Source of the DNA: Cephalotus follicularis
Taxonomy: Eukaryota; Streptophyta; Magnoliopsida; Oxalidales; Cephalotaceae
Direction: 5' to 3'
DNA: 64,000 nucleotides
Assembly: GCA_001972305.1 (NCBI GenBank)
Contig: BDDD01001577.1
Coordinates: 128,437-192,436 of the forward strand
The position numbers were made by a program, and so were the translations under genes. The notes under the pieces were generated by a model. The model saw only the letters and a list, made by a program, of their open reading frames with translations, was not told where the DNA came from and made no database searches. Below are positions 45,401 to 55,705 of this stretch, piece by piece (position 1 is the stretch's first letter; each line of letters starts with the position of its first letter).

Positions 45401-47517
45401 TGGGATTTTAGCATAGTAATTTCTTCAGTGTGCAGAAAAGAGAGAAGGAGATAAAGTAAAGTAAGGATCCCTAGTCTTTTTCTAAAAAGTACTTTATGTT
45501 AGTAAGGACTCCTGTTCTTTTTCTAAAAATACTTTATGTTAGGAATTTCTACTCATTCTTTTAAAGTATTTTATTTTAGTATTCAGCTCAATTTAAATAC
45601 ACTTTCCCATCGATATGATCGGTTTATCCGTCTGACCGGGTGGAGGAAGTTAATTTTTAATTTAATATTTCAATTAAGCAGTTTTATGCTCGTTGTAACT
45701 GTTTATTTTATCAACTCAATTTAATTTAACTTTCCCTTTGAGCTGATCACTCAACGTATCAAGAAATGATTATTTTTACAAATGAGAAAATGCAACAAAC
45801 TGAGATGAACAACGACTGGATTGCGATCCAGGGTGGATTAATCTAGTAAAAGATTAATGTTAAGGAGCGGAGAGTGCTCTCGGGCTTGCAATGCTTAGTA
45901 AAGATAGTAATCGGGGAGTGCACAATGCCCCGGTGAAGCAAATGTTCAACAGGGTTATTTACGTTTTTACAACCCCTCAGTATTTATAAAATATTCTGAT
46001 TCATGAGATATGATCAGAAAAGAAATGAATGAATGTGAAATATACTGGTTTTATAAAAATACCAGAAAATGAATTTCAATAATATTTTATTACGATAATT
46101 CTTACTGAGCTATTTTGGTGCTCACTCCTTTCAATGTATTTTTTTTGTTTTCAACTAAAATATTTCTAGGAAAAGATTGAACGAGGAAAGTCGAGCTTTG
46201 GCAGGAGCTCATAAGTGATATTTCGGAAGGAAATTATTTTACGAATTATGTTACGAATATAGTTTGTGTAATAGTTTATGACATTATAAACTAATGTTTT
46301 CCGTTGTATTATGCCTTTTGATAGATCCTGTGGAAATGTAAGATGTTGACTATAATTATTATGATGTATGATGATTTAAATAAGAGTATAAAATTTTAAG
46401 GTTTAATATATCAAGTTATTTATAGATATTAGCAATTAATAGGATTGTTAAAGGATACTAGGTTTCACCACCACGTAACGCACCGACTCCTCGAAGTTCG
46501 CTTTGAGCATAAAGTAGACTCGGATCTGGGGTGTTACATTGTTGGCCCATTGAGGCATAACTGATGGTTTGTTCGGTCCTTTAAGGACATGTTTGTGACT
46601 GGTCTGCTGAGGACATGACCGTGATTGTGTTGGTGTAGCCCTAACGGGTTACACCTTTACTGTAAATATGCATATATAGATACATATATGTATATACTGT
46701 TATATATATCGTACTGCATCACTGTGCATTCATACATGACATGCATTATCATTGAAACCGAACTGTATTGATACTTAGCCGAGTGAAGACAAAGGCTAAC
46801 CCCCTACAATTTCAGATTGATTTCAGTTTGATGCAGCGGATTGTTACCGTTGAGCTCCGTGGAGCGAATGGAGTTTTATGTTGTTTTTACTTTTGAGAAA
46901 TGTTAATGGATCATTGTAATAAATGAATCGATGTATTGATGTATATTGTTCACGCTCCGTTTGTGGGCAGTTAACTTTGATGATGTTTATTGTTGTTGCA
47001 TGTAGTATGGGATGCATGTTACGTTATAATTCGGTTTATATTTAAATGCTTCCGCAAGTTGTTAATGGATATGGAAAGTTTTAAATTTATGATAAATTGC
47101 GTAAGCCGGATTTGTATGTTGATTGCCACCACTTTTATTGTTGTTTGTAAAACGGGGTGTGACAACTAGCTAGGGAACTAGCATGGATGGAGTACAAGTT
47201 TTTATTAATGTTTTAGCAGGGGTTATGTCCCTTTGAGTGTCGTGTACTGTATTTTCCAGTTGCTAGACTTCTAATGTTACTGATTAATGTATTATGAATA
47301 ACACTCTCTTTATGGGCTTTTAACAATGACATGCTTGTATTGAGTAGCATGCAGTATGGGATGCACGTTACATGTTTTCAGCTTATGAGTTTAATGCTTC
47401 CGCAACTGATATCTTATTTAAAAAGTTTAAGTTTTATGGTTTTGCATTAGCTGAATCTTAATGTTAATTGCCTTTACCACTTTATGTGTGTCTACCTGAA
47501 ACTGGGGAGTGACAGAC

Positions 47518-47531
47518 AAGGTATCAGAGCA
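47518..47531 (+). other. Primer binding site of CK (initiator Met tRNA type)
   Basis: AAGGTATCAGAGCA, three bases after the LTR end at 47514, matches the plant initiator-Met site TGGTATCAGAGC except for the first base. Confidence 0.8.
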
Positions 47532-47589
47532 TATTCCATATATTCTTAGCTAGGATATTTTCCTTGGCAATTAATAAATTGTTTTCCTA

Positions 47590-48640
47590 AAGTCGTGACT
47601 AATCGTCATCCTTCTTATAGGAACCAAGGGACCGAAGGAGAACATGTGCTAGGGCTAGAGCTGTTGGAGCAAATGCCCCTGAGGAAGGGAATGTTCCGCA
47701 AGGGATGAATGTCCCCCAGGATGAGATAGATCCGATGACCCGAATTACAGATTATTTTCATCAACAGATGGCCTTTAATATGGCTAATACGGAGGAGATG
47801 CGCCAGTACTACGCGCAAGCTCGGCCATAACATAGAGCTCCTGAGCACTGCCTGAGAGAGGATTGAAAGGTTCATGAGGCAGAATCCACCCAGTTTCTGG
47901 GGGGAACTTGATGCCACCGTTGCCGAGGGATGGCTGCAGGATTTGGAAAAAATCTTTGAAGTGATGGACTGTACTGACAATCAAAAACTAAAGTTTGCTG
48001 TATACCATCTATGGGGTGAGGCCACTCATTGGTAGGAGATGGTCAAAGAAAAGTGGGAGTCTTAGAGGCTTGATAGCACTTGGGGCAGATTCCAGACAGA
48101 GTTCTTGGAGACCTATGTTCCATGAATCGAACAAGAGCGACGGGAGACAGAGCTCTTCGAGTTGCGACAGGGAGAGATGACGGTGAGAGAATATCAAGCA
48201 AGGTTCATAGAGCTAGACAGACATTCACCCTATATGGTAGCTGATGAAGTGAAGAAGATATGGAGGTTTCTCAGAGGTTTGCGGCCGGACCTTCGATCAA
48301 GAATTTGGGCTATGGAACTGGGGACTTTTGTGGAGGTTGCTCAGAAAGGAAGACTACTGGATACCATATCCAGTGAAGACCGGGCCGAGAGAGCTCGCGC
48401 ACAATAGAATAAATAGAGTCCTACATAATCCAGGCCAGCATCGTCGTAATGGCAAGATGGTGGTTCTCCGACGAAGTCGTCTAAAAACAAATCTCAGCAG
48501 ACAGCTTCACAGGGTTCTCCCAGCCAAGGGAGTAATGCTAGATCCGGAGGTTGTTACTATTGTGGTTGCACGGGACACCAACAGAAAGATTGTTGGAGGT
48601 TTAATGGCTAGTGCTTGAGGTGCGGGGCACCTGGTCATTT
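47590..48640 (+). pseudogene. CK gag relic
   Basis: Readable motifs: ITDYFHQQMAFNMANTEEMRQ (similar to element A's gag start), FMRQNPPSFWGELDATVAEG, LKFAVYHLWGEATHW, ELRQGEMTVREYQARFIELD and a zinc knuckle ending CLRCGAPGHLV. This is the Retrotrans_gag type. At about 48640 the text passes into SIRE-type copia sequence. Fossil. Confidence 0.8.
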
Positions 48641-49150
48641 AGTGACTCTTTCAAAGAATTTTCAAATTTTTGTAAACTTGTTCAAAATGAAAAAGACACT
48701 TCTATTTCTAAAATTAGAAGTGATCATGGAAAAGAGTTTGAAAATCACTTATTTGAAAACTTTTGTAATGAAAATGGATTTATTCATGAGTTCTCTACCC
48801 CTAGAACACCTCAACAAAATGGGGTTGTTGAAAGGAAAAATAGAACTCTACAAGAAATGTGTAGAACTTTGTTAAATGAAAATAGTTTACCAAAATATTT
48901 TTGGGCTGAACCAATAAGTACTTCATGTTATATTCTTAATCGTATATCAATTAGGCCAATTCTCAAAAAGACTCCATATGAGTTATGGAGGGGGAGAAAG
49001 CCTAACATTAGCTATTTCCATACCTTCGGTTGCAAATGCTTTATCCACAATAATGGAAAAGAGCATCTTGGCAAATTTGACTCTAAAGTCGACGAAGGAA
49101 TATTTCTTGGTTATTCTTCCACTAGTAGAGCTTATAGATGTTTTACATGA
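48641..49150 (+). pseudogene. SIRE-type copia integrase piece
   Basis: Motifs: IRSDHGKEFENHLFENFC, GFIHEFSTPRTPQQNGVVER, LLNENSLPKYFWAEP, CYILNRISIRPILKKTPYEL, FGCKCFIHNNGKEHLGKFD and DEGIFLGYSSTSRAYRCF. This is the core and carboxyl part of Ty1/copia integrase, closest in pattern to SIRE. No RT follows. Fossil. Confidence 0.9.
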
Positions 49151-49204
49151 TTGCATCATTTGCATACATTCTCGCGCGATTTCGGAAAGTCTGCAGAAAA
49201 ACAG

Positions 49205-49350
49205 AGTTAAGCGCCGACGGTTGCTTTTAAAGCGTCTGCGCTTTAAAGCCAAATTAGGGCTCGAAATTGGGGAAATTGGTCTAAGCGCCGACGCTGGAAC
49301 CCACTAGGTCGACGCTTTAGTCGCGTTTTAAACTTTTAAGCGCCGTCCGC
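49205..49350 (+). promoter_or_regulatory. GTCGAC-type sites before the env-region frame of I
   Basis: Exact core at 49308 (GGTCGACGCTTTAG) and near copies AAGCGCCGACGG, AAGCGTCTGCGCTTT and AAGCGCCGACGCT. The same words recur in I's LTR about 2.3 kb downstream, so the sites lie both in the LTR and in front of the extra frame. Confidence 0.5.
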
Positions 49351-49356
49351 CTAACT

Positions 49357-50784
49357 GTGCTACGAACCCTAACTCAAAAATTTCATCTATCTGGCGATTT
49401 TTCTGGCGATTTCTTGGTGATTCTCCGTCAAAGATCAAAGATTAACATCTCTACTACTTCAATCATGGTGAAAACGAAGGGTCTTGAGCAAGGGCAGGGG
49501 TCCAAAGCAAAAACGAAATCAGTTGGCAAGAAGGGGAAGGAGAAGGCTGCTGCCATCACCTCCTCCACCGTCCCTGAAGTGAGCACTCCGAAACCTAGGT
49601 ACCCTGAGGCATATTTTAACCGAAAAATACTTGTAGGTAAAGTCCTTGACTTTGTCTTTTGTTCTAGGGAAGGATTTCCTATAGTAGAGTGGATTAGATT
49701 TCAGGGGTTAGAACCACTGTTTTCTCTAAACAAAGCTAGTTTTCCAGACCTAATGAAGGAGTTTTATGCAAAAATTACTACTAGTTCTTCATACTCTCCA
49801 GCTGGCATTAGCACCACTGTTAAAGGAAAGTGCATTGAGTTTGATTTAGACAAGCTGCATACCATTCTGAAAATTCCAAACCTAGGTGTTAAAGGCTGGA
49901 ATCAACGCACTTGGGTTTCTGGTGATGGTTTTGACAGACTTGATTGTGTACGAGTCTTGTTCGGTGAAAACGCTGACCCACTTCAGCGAATGTACACTAG
50001 GAATTTACCCCTGCACTATAGATTTTTGCATCGCGCGATATGCACGCACATCCTTCCTAAGGCCGGTGGGTTCGATGAGGTAACCCACATGGAAGCCTTC
50101 ACTTTGTACCATTTTGTCACTAGCCGACCCATAAATGTTCTCTTTCTCATTGTGAAATATATGCATTCGATACACGACCGGGAGAATGCAAGGCTAAGTT
50201 ATAGCAATATCATAACTAGAATTCTAGAGTGTTTTGGTGTGGACTTCACTGGAGAGGTGCACAATGACCTTCAAAGTTCTGATAAGTTGGGAAAAGGAAC
50301 CCTCGCTAGAATGGGGTTCAAAAAGCACAAGAGGACAGGTGCTTGGATTCCAAGAGACGAGGATTCAAACAGAATAGAGCAAGAGGAGGGAGAAGCCGAG
50401 GCTAGTGAGGAAGCGGAGAATGCACCTTTACAGATCGAACCACCGCCTCAACAGATTCCAGATGAGCATCCTCCAAGACATAGGATGGATGAGATGTTCG
50501 AAGTTATCACAGGCATGCAGAAGAACATTGAGTGCATGAGGAGGCATCAAAAGAGATTTTTCAAGAGAACTGCTGACGCAGGCCTTGTTGTGTATGATGG
50601 CCTCATATCTTCATCATCCAGCCACGACGATGATCCCCCAGACGATGCACCGACTGATGATATGGAGAGAGATCTAGGAGGAGATGATTGGGCACACGCA
50701 TGGAGGATTGAGCATGTGCATCATTTCTTTTGTGTTCTGCATTTTCTATTCTCTTGCATTCTTGGTTATGTTCTTGTAGCTTGA
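49357..50784 (+). CDS. Open frame in the env region of SIRE relic I (475 aa)
   Basis: A single open frame of 475 codons; the likely start is the later ATG at 49465 (MVKTKGLEQGQGS). A lysine-rich amino end is followed by a globular block with YFNRKILVGKVLDF, FPDLMKEFYAKI, GKCIEFDLDKLHTILKIPN, LHYRFLHRAICTHILPKAGG, THMEAFTLYHFVTSRPINVL and SNIITRILECFGVDFTGEV. That order is what I know from the plant domain called putative plant transposon protein. A charged, proline-rich stretch, a possible short coiled coil and a carboxyl hydrophobic stretch (HHFFCVLHFLFSCILGYVLV) follow; the last could be a membrane anchor. Such frames occur after pol in SIRE-type elements. Biochemical function is unknown. 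It lies in a broken element. Confidence 0.65.
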   Translation: MLRTLTQKFHLSGDFSGDFLVILRQRSKINISTTSIMVKTKGLEQGQGSKAKTKSVGKKGKEKAAAITSSTVPEVSTPKPRYPEAYFNRKILVGKVLDFVFCSREGFPIVEWIRFQGLEPLFSLNKASFPDLMKEFYAKITTSSSYSPAGISTTVKGKCIEFDLDKLHTILKIPNLGVKGWNQRTWVSGDGFDRLDCVRVLFGENADPLQRMYTRNLPLHYRFLHRAICTHILPKAGGFDEVTHMEAFTLYHFVTSRPINVLFLIVKYMHSIHDRENARLSYSNIITRILECFGVDFTGEVHNDLQSSDKLGKGTLARMGFKKHKRTGAWIPRDEDSNRIEQEEGEAEASEEAENAPLQIEPPPQQIPDEHPPRHRMDEMFEVITGMQKNIECMRRHQKRFFKRTADAGLVVYDGLISSSSSHDDDPPDDAPTDDMERDLGGDDWAHAWRIEHVHHFFCVLHFLFSCILGYVLVA

Positions 50785-51411
50785 AGATTCAAGCTTGTAT
50801 CTTGACAAACTCATCATGTAATGACTGTGTTTTAGTTTTAATGAAATGAAGTTCATGTTTTTTATGCTTTGGTGTACTAATTCACAGCTTGATGTAATGA
50901 CTATGGTTTTAATGCTTGTAGTTTGAAATGATTTGGTATATTGTTCAATTGTTTTAGTATGCACAGGCTTAAACATTAATGCATACCTTTACTATCTCTG
51001 TTCATATTCATTCTTACTATGGCCTTTGCAACATTCTCATAAGGTTGGATGAGTTCCTTAAATCCCTTTTAAGATGATAACAAAAAGGGGGAGAATACAA
51101 GTACTTAATGCATTAGTTCAAAGTTTTAAAGAAAAAGCTTTGGGGGAGAAATGACATTATTGAAAGAAGCACTTAAGAGATAGAATCATGAGTTAAATGA
51201 CAACGAAATTTAACCCTTATATGACTAAGGGGGAGATAATAAACTCAGGGGGAGCTATTGTGATTGAACTCAATTGGTTTAAAATCTCAACTCAATTGGT
51301 TTAAAGTCTCAATTTCTACTTCACATGCTCTTCCTTTGTTAATGTTTATAAACTTAACAATTTTTATGCTTTAATTGTAACAAATTTTGTCATCATCAAA
51401 AAGGGGGAGAT
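50785..51411 (+). other. Non-coding 3' region of I with five purine tracts
   Basis: GGGGGAG tracts are at 51082-51095, 51139-51151, 51227-51237, 51246-51255 and 51398-51411. The last directly precedes the LTR and is the likely plus-strand primer. SIRE-type elements commonly carry several. No coding frame was recognised. Confidence 0.75.
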
Positions 51412-52529
51412 TGTTGACATTTATGTCTCAATCCTATGTTTTGATGATAACATATTTGTATTTGACAAAGTTTCTTTATGTGCAAGAAAGATAAAAGATA
51501 AACATATCAGCAAGATTTATGCAGAAACTGCCCAGACCGCCGACGCTTGCAATTAAAGCGTCTGCGCTTTACCAGACGGTCGAGACAAGAACAAAGCGTC
51601 TACCGGTGAAGCACTTGGAGAATTGGAAATAACACTCCAAGCGTCGACGCTCAGATTCAGGCGTCTGCGCTTTGAGCCTCAAAGCGGATGCGCTTAGTGC
51701 AAAGCGTCTACCTTCTGGTACAGAGAAGAAATGGCAATTAAAATGTGCCTAAGCGTCGACGCTCAAGGCTAAGCGTCCGCGCTTTATCTGGCGGTCGACA
51801 TCAGAAATGGAACGTCTGCGCTTCAAGAAGAGAATTCAAATTTGGGAGCCCCAACGGTCACATGACCGTCGACGCTTTGGAGAGGTCTGTCAACGCTTTG
51901 ATCGTCTGCAGTAATTTCTGACAGATTTCAGTGGACATTCCATTAAGGAATTAATCCTAAACTAATCCCAACGGATCTATGAGGTAAGATGCTATAAAAG
52001 GACGAATGTTTTGAAGTGCAGAGGAGAGAACAACACAAGCAAATCAAGCATACAAACATCATTCAAGAAAATCACACTCAAAGCATTCAAATCAAAGAGC
52101 TCAATCAAAAGCCTTATTTTTGCATTCTAAGCAAATTCTTGTTCTCATTGTTTTGAGCAATCCTATATTGTAAAATCCAACCTTGTGAGAGGTTTAGTTA
52201 CAAACACAAACTATTTACACTTTGATTGTAATAGGGGAGTGAACCCAAAGTGAGTTGTAAGTGATTGAGGTCAATCACCAAGGTGTAACCGAATAGCACC
52301 CGTAATTGTATTCGAAGAACTAGTGGAAACTCAAGGAGATCCTTGGGAAAAGTGGACGTAGGCAAGAGTTTGGCCGAACCACTCTAAACTAGTGTTTGCA
52401 CATCTCTTAACTCTATCTCTTTACATTTTGTTCATATTGTGATTGCTTATTGTGTTAATTCATTGTGAAAAAGCTTAGATTTTTTAGAAACTACAATTCA
52501 CCCCCCCCCCCCTTGTAGTTTATTCAAAC
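51412..52529 (+). repeat. Element I 3' LTR
   Basis: It starts TGTTGACATTTATG just after the purine tract. It holds a GTCGAC cluster (51537-51905), TATAAAA (51993-51999) and, near its end, CAATTCA followed by 12 C (52501-52512), as is usual for SIRE LTRs. The exact 3' end is uncertain by several bases because the text passes into LTR J. Confidence 0.82.
51537..51905 (+). promoter_or_regulatory. GTCGAC cluster of I LTR, upstream of TATA
   Basis: Exact cores at 51643, 51755, 51793 and 51868, with many AAGCGTCTGCGCTTT-type near copies. The cluster ends about 90 bases before TATAAAA (51993-51999). Same layout as E and F, though this LTR is copia. Confidence 0.62.
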
Positions 52530-52919
52530 AGTAAACAGTGCAGTAACAGTACAGTAGTGATCGTTTAGATCGACAACAGGCAGTTCATTTTCAAATATTT
52601 TTGGGAGTGGTAAATATTTGAAATTAGTATTTTCAGTGGTAAAAGTACTTGTTGAACAATTCAGTAGTGTAAATCATTTCTCAGTTCATTCGAAAATACG
52701 TTATTAATCAATACATATTTTCATACTACAAATAGCGTATTCCGAGTTCACATATTCATTTCTAAATATCATAACTTTAGAAATCACAAACGATTTACAA
52801 ACTGTAACCAAACAGGCAGTAAACAGTGTATATGCGATGCATACAAATGCTCAAATGCACCCTGATAGGAATCGGGATCGTTTCGCATAGTTAGATAAGG
52901 AAACCTTCAAACAGTACCA

Positions 52920-53255
52920 AAAGACGTCGATGTCTATTAAAATGCGTTGATGTCTTTGTCCATCAACATCGATGTACAAGTCCTTAGTGTCAGCGTGTTC
53001 TACTGCTAAAGACGTCGATGTCCATTTTATACGCATCGACGCTCAAGGTCTGGAACCTTAAAACGTCAGCGTATCGCTTATGGCGTCGACGCGTTAAGGT
53101 AGGAACCTTAGGCGTCGACGTGTAATACGTCAAAACCCAAGCAGATAGCCTAAGGCGTCGATGTCTTTCCATAGACGTCGATCTGTTTCACATCAGTAAC
53201 CAAGCAATAACCCAAAGACGTCGATGTTTATTAAAAGGCGTCGACGTTTATCGAG
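52920..53255 (-). promoter_or_regulatory. GTCGAC cluster 2 of J
   Basis: Exact cores at 53085, 53114 and 53240, with many decayed ACGTCGATGTC and GCGTTGATGTC copies. GCGTCGACGC-type flanks, as in A. Confidence 0.5.
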
Positions 53256-53672
53256 TAGCAGTCGTCTTCTTCCTCACAACTTAACAGACAGTAGCCATTT
53301 CAACCATATACATGCAAGACAACATGTAATCAAGGCAGGAAACCAACATGCAGATACATATTACATATCTAGCATAACATGGCATTAATCCAGTGAGCAA
53401 AATCAATTCAATACTCATGCAATTTATACACCAAAACATAACCCATGCATGAACATTAATCTCAGAATTACAGTTATGGCTTTCCCCTACCTCTTGTTCC
53501 AAGTTAGGAACTGGAAAGTCCACCTCTTTGCGTTCCAAACTGGTCACAGTAGCCCCTCCAGGTCCGTCCCGTTGCTGCAAGCCACCAGCTCCAAGTTCCA
53601 AGCTCCAACCAAGTTCAACAATGGTGGTTTGGGTTTTCTCTCCTTACTGTTTTCTTTTGTGTTTTCCTTTTT

Positions 53673-53697
53673 NNNNNNNNNNNNNNNNNNNNNNNNN
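53673..53697. other. Assembly gap, 25 N
   Basis: A run of 25 undetermined bases inside J, after a T-rich stretch. Open frames crossing it are not trustworthy. Confidence 0.99.
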
Positions 53698-53979
53698 TGG
53701 AGTTTTATTTTGGTTGAAGTTTGTTTCCTTCTGCACAAACACCAGAATCCCCCCCTTTCTTCATCCTTCTCCACACCTGGTTGCATGGCACACCAGGTGT
53801 CTCCCCTTTGTTGCAAAGGCCAATGCATGCTCTCTCATACCTTCCCACTCCTGCCATTTTAGTCCTAGCAGTGTAGGGTACTCTATTGCATGCTCAACAC
53901 GTCTTGATCTACATGTTAAAATGCCTAGATAATGCCCCCCCTGCACGTTATTCTATCCGCAGAGTAACGTGCCTGACAT

Positions 53980-54140
53980 TCGATGTTTACGCATCGACGT
54001 CTTCTTCAAAGACGTCAATGTCTTTCCCCTTTTTACACAAGGGCGTAGATGTCCTCGCATGCATCGACGTGCATGTGCATGCAGTTACGTGCACCCCTTT
54101 GCTTCAAGGACATCGATGTGCTTCTAAAGGCGTCGACGCG
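53980..54140 (-). promoter_or_regulatory. GTCGAC cluster 1 of J
   Basis: Exact core at 54132 within GCGTCGACGC; decayed copies GCATCGACGT, ACGTCAATGTC and ACATCGATGTG. Same place as 3602-3740 in A. Confidence 0.5.
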
Positions 54141-54325
54141 TTTCCTCCAAAACAGCGTCGTTTTACCCCTTTTTACGTTACTTTAGCACACTTACTCTAA
54201 AATTTAACATTATTAGAGTTTGGAAAACATCATCAAGGTCTTGGAAATTCCATTCTTTTATTAATCCCACAATAAAAACACATTACATTGTGAAATTACG
54301 GCATAGGAAAAACTCGGGTGTTACA

Positions 54326-54404
54326 ATATCCGAGAGCGTTACCCGCACTTGTTCTAGTATTGTTTTTTAATTTCGAGGATGAAATTCCTTAAAGGAGGGG
54401 TGGA
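54326..54404 (+). pseudogene. CK pol end and purine tract
   Basis: The text matches the last 80 bases before the 3' LTR of element A (GTTACCCGCAC, TTGTTCTAGTATTGTTTT), then TTAAAGGAGGGGTGGA, the purine tract that precedes the CK 3' LTR at 54405. Confidence 0.8.
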
Positions 54405-54557
54405 TGTAACGCCCGAGATTTTCGCACATTGTAATATATGTTTTCCAAATGTAATCTTGTTATTAATTTAATGAGAAAGATAAAATTCCCGGCTATTATT
54501 TTGATATGCAAATCAAATCAAAACACTTAGAAGTATGATGGTTGAAATATTGACGGG

Positions 54558-54720
54558 GACAGTCGACTGGTGTAATAGACCAGTCGACTGGAGGACCGTT
54601 TAATGGAACAGTCGACTGGTGGGATGAACCAGCCAACTGGAAGGCTGTCGAGCCACCAGGCGACCACAGCTAAGAGGACAGCCGACTGTCGGGGAAGAAT
54701 AGCCGGCTGGTTTATGCTCT
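54558..54720 (+). promoter_or_regulatory. GTCGAC cluster 1 of CK 3' LTR
   Basis: Exact cores at 54562, 54583 and 54611; flanks CAGTCGACTG; near copies AGCCAACTGG and AGCCGACTG. Confidence 0.55.
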
Positions 54721-55549
54721 GTTTTATTTGCATGTGATGAAATCACATGCAATGACTGACAAGGAGAAGTGGGGCCACACCTGGGTATCATACGGCTAAT
54801 GTAGGGGATAGAGACAACACCTGCATGCAGTCCAGACTAAATCTGAGGTAGTTTTTGACAGATGGTGCTTAGGAATTGCCAAAGGGTGAAAGAAATGGCA
54901 CATAGGCATGGTTTTTTAGGTTAATGAAGGAGGGAGAGTTTTTCAGCTGTTTAAAACTTCTCCTTTCTCTTCATCTATCGAGCTACTAAAACCAGAGAGG
55001 GACTGTGATTTTGGAAGGAAATAAACAGTCTGTGAGAGGGAAACAAGAGAGATTTTTAGAGAAAAAAAGGGTGGACTTTACCTCCTTTGTGGAACCAAAG
55101 GAACTTGGACTTGGAGCTCGAACCTGGACTTGCAAACTGGACCTGGGAAGCTTAGAGGAACTGTGGTTCATACTAAAAGAGGTGGAATTACAGATTCCTA
55201 ACTTGGAATCAAAAGGTAGGGGAAGTTATGTTTGTATTTTGAGCTCAAGATTACTGAATGTTATGCCATCGGTTGCCTGCTTGCATGACCTATGATGTTT
55301 AGTTGATATGCCATGGTTACTACTGGTTTTTTGCATTCCATGCTTACTGTTGAGAATCATTTGAGTTCATGTACATGCATGTTGAGTTTTATCTTGGTAT
55401 TGAATTGATGGATAAAATGCATGTTTACTGTTGTGTTGTACGAAACCTTGAGGACTGTTTGATGATATTCTGTATTGAGAATATATATGGATGCTTGCAA
55501 TGATCCATTTAAGTGATATATGTTGGATTTCATGTAATTGGTTTTCCAT

Positions 55550-55705
55550 AACAGTCGACTGTCAAAGGAATATAGCCGATTGTGTGGAAGGATAACAGTC
55601 GACCACCTGATGAACAAGTCGACTGGTAGGAGGAACCAGCCGACTACTCATGTACCGATTTCTCAGAATAGCCGACTGGTGAAGAATCCAGCCGACTGGC
55701 AAGCT
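55550..55705 (+). promoter_or_regulatory. GTCGAC cluster 2 of CK 3' LTR
   Basis: Exact cores at 55554, 55598 and 55618; near copies AGCCGACTACT, AGCCGACTGG. Aligns with 41249-41431 in the 5' LTR. Confidence 0.5.

Larger units (their letters stand above)
44839..46538 (+). repeat. Element E: solo LTR inside D
   Basis: It starts TGTAAGGACCC at 44839 and ends GGGGTGTTACA at 46538, with a perfect target duplication TTGTT (44834-44838 and 46539-46543). It is 1.7 kb with no internal region. A dense GTCGAC cluster (44910-45185) is followed by TATAAATA (45246-45253), which sets the orientation. The lineage is not assigned; ends and duplication length fit either gypsy or copia. Confidence 0.88.
42367..47164 (+). 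repeat. Element D: Tekay-like solo LTR, with E inside
   Basis: It starts TGTAACACCCCG at 42367 and ends GGGGTGTGACA at 47164, flanked by ACCAG (42362-42366) and ACTAG (47165-47169), a target duplication with one mismatch. Without E it is about 3.1 kb. Contents: a GA repeat, GAGTCGACTC group (43040-43070), AGGTAGGGG (GT at 43528), a second GTCGAC cluster (43780-43990), the ten-unit hairpin array (44394-44754), E, the TTAGCC/GGCTAA box (about 46776-46800) and ATTTCAG ending at 46815. M belongs to the same family, inverted. Confidence 0.85.
40410..47514 (+). repeat. CK 5' LTR, interrupted by D
   Basis: From 40410 it matches the CK 3' LTR from 54712 (TTTATGCTCTGTTTTATTTG). LTR text runs 40410-42366 and 47170-47514, ending GGGGAGTGACA. 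It shows a GTCGAC cluster at 41249-41431, AGGTAGGGG (GT at 40915), hairpins near 41860-42130, the TTAGCC/GGCTAA box (42309-42331) and TTTACAG ending at 42348. Confidence 0.82.
48641..52529 (+). mobile_element. Element I: Ty1/copia SIRE-type relic (3' part)
   Basis: Parts present: an integrase piece (48641-49150), a leader with GTCGAC-type sites (49205-49350), a long env-region frame (49357-50784), a non-coding stretch with five purine tracts, and the 3' LTR (51412 to about 52529). The integrase text, the frame after pol and the AAAAAGGGGGAGATTGTTG junction are hallmarks of SIRE/Maximus. The 5' part is not in the window. A broken relic, lying between CK gag and LTR J. Confidence 0.83.
52530..54325 (-). 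repeat. Element J: minus-strand LTR piece of A's family
   Basis: On the minus strand it starts TGTAACACCCGAG at 54325 and follows A's LTR (3406 to about 5320) to 52530, where SIRE relic I begins. Cluster 1 (about 53980-54140; exact core 54132) and cluster 2 (about 52920-53255; cores 53085, 53114, 53240) match A in position and flank type. It faces the CK 3' LTR start across a 79-base gap. No internal part was seen; the 25-N gap is inside it. Confidence 0.83.

Noticed and set aside
45163-45454. Open frames over the purine-rich repeat in E
   Set aside because: Low complexity; serine-, leucine- and phenylalanine-rich or lysine- and glutamate-rich, depending on strand.
47518-47531. A tRNA gene fragment
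   Set aside because: Only the primer-site complement of a tRNA 3' end is present, directly after an LTR.
49357-50784. A host gene reading of the 475-codon frame
   Set aside because: It is flanked by SIRE integrase on one side and by SIRE purine tracts and LTR on the other, in the position where these elements carry an extra frame. Host domestication cannot be excluded but nothing supports it.
53449-53932. Open frames of over 130 codons crossing the N run
   Set aside because: They exist only because the N run was read through, and they lie in LTR J.
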